Assembly (NCBI RefSeq): GCF_963259705.1
Contig: NC_081842.1
Coordinates: 36,297,796-36,361,795, forward strand
Length of the DNA stretch: 64,000 bases
Reading direction: 5' to 3'
Source: Myotis daubentonii
Lineage: Eukaryota > Chordata > Mammalia > Chiroptera > Vespertilionidae
The position numbers were made by a program, and so were the translations under genes. The notes below the pieces were generated by a model. The model searched no databases. It saw only the letters and a list, made by a program, of their open reading frames with translations, and was not told the DNA's origin. This document shows, piece after piece, positions 47,733 through 57,079 of this stretch; the stretch's first letter is position 1; each line of letters opens with the position of its first letter.

Positions 47733-49006
47733 TTAAATATTTGGCTTCTTATTGAAGGGTGGAAGAAAAAATATATAAGACCCAGAAATGACAAGCAATT
47801 GTCTTTGTCTTCCTTTTGAGTTTCAATGTTTAGTTGAGGTCAGCATGGATATGTAGATAAATTTTATAATGCCAATAGCAATGAAAGTATGAAAAGCATG
47901 GAGAAAAATGAGTGTCAGTATAGAAGTAAGCTGATAAAGAATTGAACACAAAATTTCATTTGCCATATATTGTTCTGCAGAAATGTAGTCTGGAAGAACA
48001 TTGCTGAGGTGTGCATAAACAGTGCCAAAACTTAAAGGATTTAGAGAAAAAGGTAAGAATAGATTTCACCTTACATACATCATCACAGTGATTATCCTAA
48101 GTCACATTGAAAACAGGTGTGCTGGGTGAGAGAATTTGTGTTATAAGTGTATTGCCTATTGTTTGCTTAAATTGCTTTTCCTAAAATTATGACTATGTTC
48201 AATAATTTTTCATAAACTTAATTTTGAAGTTATGGTACTTGTTATTTTTTAATTAAAAGTGTAGTTTTAGTAACAGGACTTGTTTACATATAAATAATAA
48301 TAACAATGATCATGTAAGTAATAAACAGTAGCTTTATTATGAGTTTAAATCTCTGTGATGTCAGTAATCAAAACACAGAGAAAACGTCTCATGAAGGCCA
48401 TCCACTATAGATGCTATATACTGCAAAAGCCTTAAATATCAACAGAGAGAGTATACGTAGAGAGATTTGAATCAGCCGCTTGAGAGATTATGTTTTACTC
48501 TTTTCATTTTCTCCACAGGGAATTAAACATTACATAAAACCTCTCCTATTGGAAAATAAACACATATTCCTCATATTTTATTCTTGCCTCAAAGTCTCTT
48601 AAAAAATGTATTGCTACCAATTACTCACCTACTATGGGCCATCATTCTAATGCATCTTTCCAATGCATCTTTCCTCACTTTAAAAGATATATTCATTCTT
48701 TGTCAATTATAAATTCCAGGCACAGTTCTTAGGACAGCCCTTCACAAGGCACAGGGCCTGTCTTCAGACTTATCAGTTCTACTTCAACAACTAAATCTGA
48801 ACAGATGACCTTTTTAAATTGTAACGTCTCTATGCATTTATTCCTAGTGTTTCTTTGCCCAAAAGTACTCACCCTCCATTGCCTGGTAAACCCCTCATTC
48901 TCTGCACCAGTTCACTGTGACCACTTTCATTAGGCTTTCCCTTAGGTAGTTACTGAAATTAACCACTCCCTTCTGTTAGTCCATCATAACTCTATCATAT
49001 ATTTAA
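47733..49006. other. Unassigned AT-rich DNA
   Basis: No gene or named repeat is recognised. Confidence 0.4.
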
Positions 49007-49252
49007 CTAGAGGCCCAGTGCACGAAATTCGTGAATGGGTAGGGTCCCTAGGCCTGGCTGGCAATCAGAGCTGATCTGTGGGGTGACCAGAGGCTGCGAT
49101 CAGAGGGCCCCCACTGGCACCCAACTTGGCTGGTCTGGCTCCTGCATTGAATGTCTGCCCCCTGGTGGTCAGTATGCATCATAGCGACCGGTTGTTACTC
49201 AGGTCATACTGCTGTTCGGTCAATTTGCATGTTAGGCTTTTATTATATAGGA
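49007..49252 (-). mobile_element. HeliBat-type Helitron, 246 bp, reverse; near-tandem with the next
   Basis: CTAG at 49007 begins ctagaggcccagtgcacgaa with the 3' hairpin gtgcacgaaattcgtgaatg. It ends gttaggcttttattatatag then ga at 49252 (reversed 5' end). Its interior has cctggctggcaatcagagct and ccctggtggtcagtatgcat. Two bases (TA) separate it from the next Helitron. Confidence 0.92.
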
Positions 49253-49254
49253 TA

Positions 49255-49408
49255 TTAGAGGCCTGATGCACGAAATTCATGCAAGGCTCTCTGCCCTCGC
49301 AGCCCTGCCTTCGTCTGGAAGGTCATCCAGATGGGTGTCTGAAAGGTTGTCCAGATGGTCATTATGCTGTTTGGTCTAATTAGCATATTAGCTCTTTATT
49401 ATGTAGGA
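49255..49408 (-). mobile_element. Short HeliBat-type Helitron, 154 bp, reverse
   Basis: It starts ttagaggcctgatgcacgaa (CTAG changed to TTAG) with hairpin atgcacgaaattcatgcaag, and it ends attagcatattagctcttta then ttatgtagga. It is the shortest Helitron here with both ends and shares its 5' half with 36999-37209. Confidence 0.9.
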
Positions 49409-49429
49409 TTGTGTTATGCTATGCAATAT

Positions 49430-49610
49430 TACGGAAGTACACCATAGTGATTAAGATAGTGACTACCAGAATCAGACTGAATTCAGTCCATGACTCAGCA
49501 ACTCCCAGAGCATAACCTCAGGCAAATTATGTGACCTCTTTGGCTTTCAATTTCACCATCTGTAAAAAAAGGGGGGGGGGGTAATAACAGTAGGTCAAAG
49601 GTGGTTGAAT
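49430..49610 (+). mobile_element. MIR SINE (ancient)
   Basis: The order tagtgattaagatagtgact, cctcaggcaaattatgtgac, ctttggctttcaatttcacc and atctgtaaaaaaagg follows MIR, with a G-tract expansion replacing the ATGGGG motif. Confidence 0.85.
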
Positions 49611-50077
49611 ATTTCCTATTTCAGCTTTCACATGTAAAGAGCTAGAAGGCTACATTCCAGTCCTCCCAACAAGAACAAGTTAAACAAATTGAAAGTTGAT
49701 TATTTTCTTGGATCCAACAGAGAACTGAAGCTGCTGGGCAAACTGCTATCCTAAAATCTGGAGAGACAGCCCCATCCAGAGTTAGAAACCAGAGTCCTTT
49801 ACCTGAGCCAGATCAGAAGTCACATAAGCAATAAACTGTTGGGAGCACTTCAAACAGTCTTTTGGGTTAATTGTGAGAGGCTGAGTGTGGACTAGTATGA
49901 GAATAAGAAACTCCTTAAGGTCACCAATCATAGGGGGAAACCCATTTTTTTATAGGCTTTACCCCCAGGTTAAGAACAAAGAACGCAACTTTAAGAGCTG
50001 CAAATCCCCAGAGCTGGAACAATTTGAGCAACAATATAAAGCAGTATTGTATTATAACCCCAAGTATAGAATAAATA

Positions 50078-50357
50078 CAGTGGGGCCTTGACTTACGAGT
50101 TTAATTCATTCTGTGACAGAGCTCATAACTCAAATTACTCGTATGTCAAATCAACAGTGAACGAATGAGACATGTGATGCTGGGCTGATGTTGTGGCGTT
50201 CACTGTGACGTTCGCTGCGCCAACTAGCGGTGGGGTATCTGAAGCTGGCTCATAACCCGAATTTTAGCTCGCAACTCAAAGCAAAAAATCAGCCAAGAGA
50301 TGGCTTGTATTTCGAAAAACTCGTTAGTCGGGACATTCGTAAGTCAAGGCCCCACTG
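50078..50357. mobile_element. TA-flanked Tc1/mariner-superfamily MITE, 280 bp
   Basis: Perfect 21-bp terminal inverted repeats start cagtggggccttgacttacg and are flanked by TA on both sides (50076-50077 and 50358-50359). Interior segments include tcgtatgtcaaatcaacagt and ttgtatttcgaaaaactcgt; the TIR resembles those of pogo/Tigger-related elements. No coding frame is present. Perfect ends and several retained CpGs suggest a fairly young element. Confidence 0.88.
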
Positions 50358-50957
50358 TACACTGAGTCCATAAATGATATAAATAAGCGATTGAATAAAT
50401 AGACAAATGTTAGAGAATAGACTAATCTCCCATGCAGAAAATTTCCAAATACCTTAAGTAGCTACTCTGACCTCAAAGAGGTAAAATATAACTCCCCATT
50501 AATTAGTGGTTGGCTGTGCAAATCAACTTTCTTCATAAATACCATCTCAGCCAGGTGATCAAGGTTAATATCAACAGTGATAAGTCATTTTCATATTATG
50601 AAATAATGTAATGAAAATGGCCCTTTCCTCTGTGACCTTTTTATCAACAACCTATAATCCCAGTCTAATCATTAGAAAAAAAATCAGTAGGGCAAAAACA
50701 AAACAAAATATCTGATCAGTAACTCCTCAAAACTCTCATTTTCAAAAACCAGGTAAGTCTGAGAAAATATCAAAGCCACAAGAAACTTAAAGAGATACGG
50801 TAACTAAATATAATATAGTATCTTGGATAGGATTTGGAACTGAAAAAGAACATTAAGTTGAAACTAAAAAAAATAAATCACAGTAAAGTATAACTTTAAT
50901 AATAATGCATTAATATTGGTTCATTGATTGTGAAAAATGTATCATTCTGTGATGCTT

Positions 50958-51180
50958 ATTTTTTATTTTAAATATATTTTTATTGATTTCAGAAAGGAAG
51001 GGAAAGGGAGAGATAAAAACACCAATGATAAGAGAGAATCATTGATTGGCTGCCACCTGCATGTCCCCCACTGGAGACTGAGGCTTCAACCCAACCCAGG
51101 CATGTGCCCTGACTGGGAATTGAACCATGACCTCTTGGTTCATAGGTCAATGTTTAACCACTGACCCACACCGGTCAGGC
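50958..51180 (-). mobile_element. VES SINE, reverse, inserted at the first bases of an LTR
   Basis: The reversed VES body (gattggctgccacctgcatg) ends in a head with gacccacaccggtcaggc. Target duplications ctgtgatgcttattttt (from 50947) and ctgtgatggttattttta (from 51180) are copies of the LTR's own 5' end. This subtype has the CATAGGTCAATGTTTAACCA head also seen at 38488 and 54124. Confidence 0.9.
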
Positions 51181-51595
51181 TGTGATGGTTATTTTTATAT
51201 GTCAACTTGATTGGACACAGGGTGCCCAAATATCTGTTTAAACATTATTCTAGGTGTGTCTGTGAGGGGGTGTTTTTGGATGATATTAACATATCAATCA
51301 GCAGACTGAATTAAGCAAAAGGCCCTTCCCAATGCCAGAGAGCCCCATCCAAACCAAAAGGCAGGGTAAAAGAGAATTTGCTTTCTCTGTATGACTGTTT
51401 TTGAAATGGACCTGGCTCTTCTCCTACACTCAGACTGGACTTTACACCATCAGCTTGCAGAAGGCAGACAATGGAACTGCTTAGCCTCCATAATCACACA
51501 AACCAATTATTTATAACGAACCTCTTTATATAGATATTTCTGTCTCCATCTTCTGTTGGTCTACTACTCTTTTCTGGAGAACCCTAAGATGTAAA
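51181..51595 (+). mobile_element. MLT2-type (ERVL) solitary LTR
   Basis: The 5' end tgtgatggttatttttatat and the segments gtcaacttgattggacacag, attctaggtgtgtctgtgag and gatattaacatatcaatcag match the MLT2 LTR. The 3' end runs tttctggagaaccctaagat. It has no internal retroviral genes and is an old endogenous-retrovirus remnant. Confidence 0.8.
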
Positions 51596-51739
51596 TAATA
51601 AGACAAACTTGGTGTAGGATATGAGAACTTTATCCTATCTTTGCTATTTTCCTGTAAAGCTAAGACTATTCTAAAATAAACTTTTAAAAAATGTTTTAAT
51701 ATTGGTAATTTTATAATGGTTGGTTTAATTCTTCACAGG

Positions 51740-51838
51740 ATTGTAATGCAGATTAAAAGATGTCAGTCTGTGTAAAGTTCTTAGAACAATGCTTAGCACA
51801 AAATAAATGGCAATAAATGATACATAGTATTATTAAGG
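51740..51838 (+). mobile_element. MIR 3' fragment (ancient)
   Basis: The segments attgtaatgcagattaaaag, aaagttcttagaacaatgct and tagcacaaaataaatggcaa match the MIR 3' end. A Helitron starts just after. Confidence 0.65.
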
Positions 51839-51839
51839 T

Positions 51840-52177
51840 AGCCTATATAATATGCTAAGTGACCATTTGTTTGACCGTTCAACCGGTCGCTATGACATGC
51901 ACTGACCACCAGGGGGCAGACGCTGTGACCAGTAGGTTAGCTTGCTGCTGGGGTCCAGCTGATTGGGCCAGGGCGAGAGGGACCAGACACACCCTGGAGC
52001 CCCCCTGTGGTCCCTCCCCAGACCGGATCATGCACCGGTGGGGTCCCTTGGCCTGGCCTATGCCCTCTCGCAATCTTGGACCCCTTGGGGGATGTTGGAG
52101 AGCCAATTTGGGCCCGATCCCCACAGGCCAGGCTGAGGGACCCTACTGGTGCAACAATTCATTCACCAGGCCTCTAG
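51840..52177 (+). mobile_element. HeliBat-type Helitron, 338 bp
   Basis: The 5' end is gcctatataatatgctaagt (TC changed to GC), then gaccgttcaaccggtcgcta with a short palindrome. The 3' end is ttcaccaggcctctag at 52177 followed by T. The interior includes gaccaccagggggcagacgc, a motif shared with other copies. Confidence 0.88.
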
Positions 52178-53870
52178 TCATATATGTTTGTTTTATCGGA
52201 TTTTCACTATTCTCCAATTCTCTTGTCTCTCCCTGAGTCTTATTTATTTTTGTGATTCTGAAGATAAATCTTATTAGTTCTTCTTTGGTAGGCTCTGGAC
52301 ATTTAACAAGAATGACCAGAATGATTTATTCAATAAGTACTTAAGGAGGATATCTTCTGTGTTTATACTAATCTGTCTATTATAGAAAAAGAACACACAA
52401 AAGAGTAGAAAATGTTTTCAAGGAACTTAATGCTTATCTGGAGAGATTTATTTGTGTGTGTGTGTATTTATCCATTATCTTGCTATTATCTACTGTCACC
52501 CTAAGAAATGTTCAAACCTATAGAGAATTTTTATGAGTTTATTTGAGCCAAACTGACAACAATAGCCAGAAAGCAAAACTTCAACAGATTGAGAAAATGC
52601 TCTGGAAAATGGCAGTTTTGCACCTTATTTTATACATTACAGTCAAAAGAAGAGGCATAAGTGGGTTACATGAAATGTATTGGTGATAGATTAGGGAGGC
52701 AGGAGAAAGCAAAGCAGGGGACGGGGAGACCCTCTGGGATTGGATAAAAAGTAAAATGATAGACACATATTTTTTTTGCATAGGTGGTTAAAGGATAGTT
52801 AACAGTCAATAATTAACATAATAACAATAACAATGAGGTGATTTTGGTCTCTGCTCTGGTATAATGCTTGTGCTTTGAGGGGTCTGGAAAAAAGGAAATT
52901 ACTTCGTTATGCAAAAGCCATGTTATCAGGTCTGTTATTCCAGATGCAAAAAGATGACAGGCTCAGTTAAGGTGAAGATGGATCTTTGTTAGGGAAAAAT
53001 ACTTCCCTATGGCCTAACTCCCTGCCATTACCACTTGTAGTTAAGTTTTCATTTCAGACCATCTTATGTGGTTGCTGTAGGTCTCAGTTTGTAAGGCCCC
53101 CATGCAGCCCTCCCTTCAGCTTGTCAGGTTTAGTATGTATTCCCTTTTCATCCACACTACTATAAACATTTTTTTTTTACTCTGTCTTCCTCCAAAATGG
53201 AGCTAAGGTAATTAATATATGAGTTAAGTAGCTAATAAATAGAAAGATAGGAAAGTAATAATGAGGCATCTATCATGTAATTAACTCTCCCAATTACACA
53301 TACCAGCTACCTCTGATACCTTTCTAATTTAACCTAGTTATGAATAACTGGAAAGGAACAAAGGAAAGTCCAAATAGTGTAGGAATTCATTTGTGCAGCT
53401 TTGCCAGGAAGCTAAAGATTCACACACCCCAGAGAAGACACCTGTCTCATGGGGCAAATCCAACATGGAAAGGAAACTTTGGATGCTGGCTTTGCTTCTG
53501 TTTCTACTGAATCCCCAGCTGCACATCTTCTAAGACTGGATGAAGGGACTTTGTCTACCCAAGAATGCAATTCCATGCAAATAAAAATCACTCATCCTTC
53601 TGTGCAAGTCTCAGAAAGTTCTTTCTCTGGAGATTTCATAAGGACCTGACCCCCGGCATTCAATGGGGAAGGGAATATTACATTTTCATTGGTAACACTT
53701 CTAGTCAGTCATGTTTAATGACTGAATGATTTGACATCATGCACATATAGATTTAATTTCTAACCCAAGTAAGCTGTGTGCTTTTAGCAATTTTCTTAAC
53801 TTCTCTGTTTCCATCTATCCTAGCTATAGATAAAGATAAATGTGTGGTTGTTTTTGTTATATATATATAT
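52178..53870. other. Unassigned DNA, perhaps including an unidentified LTR-like repeat
   Basis: The stretch 52490-53150 (for example gccaaactgacaacaatagc, tgggattggataaaaagtaa, agatgacaggctcagttaag) reads like an old LTR-type repeat but I cannot name it. No gene is recognised. The interval ends in a TA dinucleotide run. Confidence 0.35.
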
Positions 53871-53871
53871 A

Positions 53872-54120
53872 TTAGAGGCCCAAGGGCATGGCGGAGGCCC
53901 TACACTGGCAGGCCCCCCTCTTTGCTCTTCGCTCGCCACTCCTGCCTTAGCTCGCTGCTCCTGCCCGGGGCCAGCCAGCTTCGCTCCGATGCTTGGCTCC
54001 TACGTATGCAAATTAACTGCCATCTTTCTTGGCAGTTAATTTGCATATCGCCCTGATTAGCCAATAGGAAGTATATTGAAGGTACGGAGAATTACCCTTT
54101 TTGTCTTTTATTAGATAGGA
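53872..54120 (-). mobile_element. Non-autonomous Helitron of the second subfamily, 249 bp, reverse
   Basis: It begins ttagaggcccaagggcatgg and ends (reversed 5' end) gtcttttattagatagga at 54120. Read forward it starts TCCTATCTAATAAAAGACAA, contains TATTGGCTAATCAGGGCG, and is related to 21555-22123. It lacks the usual gtgcac 3' hairpin but carries a perfect 18-base-arm palindrome at 54005-54047. Confidence 0.85.
54005..54047. repeat. Perfect inverted repeat, 18-base arms and 7-base loop
   Basis: Arm tatgcaaattaactgcca (54005-54022), spacer tctttct, arm tggcagttaatttgcata (54030-54047). It lies inside the Helitron at 53872-54120. The arms are exact complements, so a stem of 18 pairs could form as a cruciform or in single-stranded DNA. 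Confidence 0.97.
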
Positions 54121-54123
54121 TAA

Positions 54124-54332
54124 CAAAATATATCAATATATATATAATTGATTTCAGAGAGGAAGGGAGAGAGAGATAGAAACCCAAATGATGAGAGAGA
54201 ATCATTGATTAGCTGCCTCCTGCATGCCCCCCCTACCCCCCAGGAATTGAGTCTTCCACCCAGGCATGTGCTCTGACTTGGAATTGAACCTTGACCTCCT
54301 GGTTCATAGGTTGAGGCTCAACCACCGGCCAT
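54124..54332 (-). mobile_element. VES SINE, reverse
   Basis: The reversed VES body (gattagctgcctcctgcatg) is followed by a head region with ggttcataggttgaggctca. It sits beside the Helitron at 53872-54120. No clear target duplication was found. Confidence 0.85.
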
Positions 54333-54441
54333 ACTGTGTAGTTGTTTTAAGGAATAAACTAAATAGATGAATGTGCTCAAGTAAGTTATATGTGCTCAAT
54401 AAACAACCACTGATATTTATACAGTAATTTCAGCAAGGAAA

Positions 54442-54892
54442 ATCTATACTAATAAAAGGGCAATATGCTAATTAGACAGGATGTCTTCCAGACATCCTTT
54501 CTGACAAAGCTGGGCCTGGGAAAAGCCATCCACTTGCAGTCCTGGGTGCCAGTGGCTGCAGCTGCGGCCTGGGAGAAGCAACCTATCCTCGGTCCCAGAC
54601 ACCTGAGGCTGCAGCCGGCCCAGATGGAGCCTGCCCAGGTCCCGGGATTCTGCAGCCATCTGGAGGAAGGAAGCCTGGGCTCTGGGTGCAGGGCCAAGGC
54701 AGAGGTGGTTAGGGGTGATCAGGCAGGCAGGCAAGCGGTTAGGAGCCAGCGGGTTGTGAGAGGCATGTCCAACTGCCAGTTTAGGCCCGATCCCTGTGTG
54801 GTCCTGAGGGGTCCCAGATTGGAAAGGGTGTAGGCCAGGCAGGCTAAGGGCCCCCCTTCAACATGCACAAATTTCATGCACTGGACCCTTAG
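54442..54892 (+). mobile_element. HeliBat-type Helitron, 451 bp
   Basis: The 5' end TCTATACTAATAAAAGGGCA then atatgctaattagacaggat; the 3' end has hairpin sequence atgcacaaatttcatgcact then ggacccttag. A VES SINE at 54900-55122 lies 7 bases beyond this end. The GC-rich interior has no coding function. Confidence 0.88.
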
Positions 54893-54899
54893 TTTCTTT

Positions 54900-55122
54900 C
54901 CTTTTTTTAAAAATATATTTTATTGATTTTTTACAGAGAGGAAGGGAGAGGGATAGAGAGTTAGAAACATCGATGAGAGAAAAACATCGATCAGCTGCCT
55001 CCTGCACACTCCCCACTGGGGATATGCCTGCAACCAAGGTACATGCCCTTGACCGGAATCGAACCTGGGACCCATGAGTCTGCAGGCTGATGCTCTATCC
55101 ACTGAGCCAAACCAGTTAGGGC
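54900..55122 (-). mobile_element. VES SINE, reverse, inserted at the Helitron 3' end
   Basis: The reversed VES is complete: tattgattttttacagagag, body gatcagctgcctcctgcaca and head cactgagccaaaccagttag. The 17-bp target duplications ggacccttagtttcttt (54883-54899) and ggacccctagtttcttt (55123-55139) differ by one base and include the Helitron terminus. The second copy still has the original CTAG. Confidence 0.96.
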
Positions 55123-55648
55123 GGACCCCTAGTTTCTTTATATTTGTTAATCTTGGATCTTGAGTATTAAAGAAAAGTGTATCACTGAGTAGTCAGAACA
55201 ATATTGAGAATATTCTATAGTAGCTGATTCTAATACTATATTCAACAAGTAATACCAAATTGCTTTCTCATTAACAGATTTTTGGTTGCCTTTTTCCTCC
55301 ATCTCCCTATTTGAAATAGAACTAAAGTTTAATTTTGCACTTAGAACAATTCTGCAGTCCCTTAGATCACTATTATTTTTTATTGTATTTGATTCCTAAG
55401 ATTAAAAATAAAAGTGTTCTGAAAATAATGCCAGTACATTTATTTATGGACTTTATTCACCTTCAATAGTAATTTAAATTCTCATAGATAGATTATTTTT
55501 TCTCATTAATTTTCTTCATCTTGTTACCGTAGTTAGCTAAATAAGAAGACGTAAACAAAGGGAATCCGACACTGTTGAGCCTAATGGCCTGAGTAATATG
55601 AGCCTATTTGCTTTACTAGGAAGCTACATCTTCACATACACCCTAAGG

Positions 55649-55860
55649 CAGTGGTTCTCAACCTTCTGGCCCTTTAAATACAGTTCCTCATGTTGTGACC
55701 CAACCATAAAGTTATTTTCATTGCTACTTCATAACTGTAATGTTGCTACTGTTATGAATCGTAGTGCAAATATCTGATATGCAGGATGGTCTTAGGCAAC
55801 CCCCGTGAAAGGGTTGTTCAACCACCAAAGTGGTCACGACCCACAGGTTGAGAACCACTC
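55649..55860. mobile_element. SPIN-type non-autonomous hAT element, 212 bp, with 8-bp target duplication
   Basis: The left end cagtggttctcaaccttctg and the right end (reversed GAGTGGTTCTCAACCTGTGG, with its first base changed) are hAT inverted repeats. The interior tacagttcctcatgttgtga and gatatgcaggatggtcttag matches the element at 26261-26571 read in the other direction, with an internal deletion. Target duplications ccctaagg (55641-55648) and ccctaaag (55861-55868) match at 7 of 8. Confidence 0.95.
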
Positions 55861-55868
55861 CCCTAAAG

Positions 55869-56561
55869 AATCACAGCATTGTCCCACCAAAGATGAACAC
55901 CCCTCTCTTCGCTCCTGGTACAGAATTGTAGAGCGGGGGGGAGAGGGGTAGTGATGACGGGGGAGTAGGGACCAGGAGAGGTAAGCACATGTGCAATAGA
56001 AGTCAATATGGTGCAGGGAAAGGTGCTTGACATAGAGACCTGTCAGTCTAACCTGAGAAGAGGATCATTGCTCAGGGGTAGATCCAACACAAGTCCCAGA
56101 AAGCTTGGTAAATTGATTGGTTATTTTGAAAAAGCTCCTGGTTTATTCCAAGGCCAAGATGATAAAAATCCAGGAGCCAGGAGAACAAAGAAGCATTCCC
56201 TGCCCACACCCCTCCTTAATGCGCAGTCTAGCTGCAACTGAGGCCTGGGGCAGACTGTGTAAGCTCATATTAATATGAAGCAGAAACTGTGGGCACTGGC
56301 CTTGCTGAGGACACAGTTGACCTTTTTCCATGGCAGGATAGATAGAAATGGGGCCTTGAGGACCCAGGAGGGGCATTCTTTTAATGTTTGCATTGAGAAC
56401 ACAATAAACCTTGCCACACCATAGTTTCCCATGCATGGGTCCTTGGGATGCTTTCCTCATAATCTCATAGAAGAACACGGTGTCCACTGGCAATAATCCC
56501 ATTTTTAATGTCTCCTTTTTACTGTCCTCATTTCTCTGTTATTTATTTATGACTGTGTGTA
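55869..56561. other. Unassigned DNA
   Basis: No gene or named repeat is recognised. Open frames near 56008-56502 run on both strands and show no motif. Confidence 0.4.
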
Positions 56562-56569
56562 TGCTAGAC

Positions 56570-56841
56570 TAGCAACTGTCAACCCTTTTTCATTCATGGC
56601 ACACATAAACTAATTACTAAAATTCTGTGGCACACACACAAAAAACAGATTATATTTTTGCCAATCTGACAAAAATATAGGTATAATTTGATTCACTCAT
56701 ACTTATAGCTATTGTGTTGGATGTTGTATTTTTTTTTTTTTAATTTGACAATCTAAGGAAAAAAAGGTCAGTACCTCTGACTAAATAGTCAGGTATTGCA
56801 TGTTTCAAAGTTTTTTGTGGCACACTGATTGAAAATCGTTG
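56570..56841. mobile_element. Non-autonomous hAT element, 272 bp
   Basis: Diverged inverted ends (tagcaactgtcaacccttt; reversed right end CAACGATTTTCAATCAGTGT) enclose cattcatggcacacataaac, ctaattactaaaattctgtg and gacaatctaaggaaaaaaag. The left target copy is tgctagac (56562-56569). The right copy is interrupted or followed by the next hAT, and tgctagat reappears at 57072-57079. Confidence 0.75.
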
Positions 56842-56847
56842 TGCTAC

Positions 56848-57071
56848 CAGCCGTGGGCAAACTACGGCCCGCGGGCCGGAACCGGCCTGTTCGGCTGTTC
56901 TATCCGGCCCGCGGAGCCAAAAGAGCGGAGGGTTCTCTTGCTCTCCCCTCCGCTCCTTCACCAGCAGCAGTGTTAACATGGCAACGTCGGAAACACGGCC
57001 ACAGCTCCTTCTTCTGAGTCCAGTTTAAGAACTCATTGTGGCCCTCGAGTCAAAAAGTTTGCCCATCCCTG
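56848..57071. mobile_element. CpG-rich non-autonomous hAT element, 224 bp
   Basis: Inverted repeats are cagccgtgggcaaac on the left and gtttgcccatccctg on the right. The subterminal regions (gcccgcgggccggaaccggc; attgtggccctcgagtcaaa) are typical of CpG-rich hAT MITEs. Left flank tgtgctac and right flank tgctagat share tgcta but are out of phase, so its own 8-bp duplication is decayed. It has inserted at the right edge of the previous hAT. Confidence 0.82.
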
Positions 57072-57079
57072 TGCTAGAT

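Noticed and set aside
52490..53150. Possible endogenous retroviral LTR
   Set aside because: The segments look repeat-like, but I could not identify terminal TG...CA, target duplications or a family, so it stays unassigned.
53842..53880. TATA-rich promoter beside 53872
   Set aside because: It is a short TA dinucleotide run at a Helitron insertion site, with no gene downstream.
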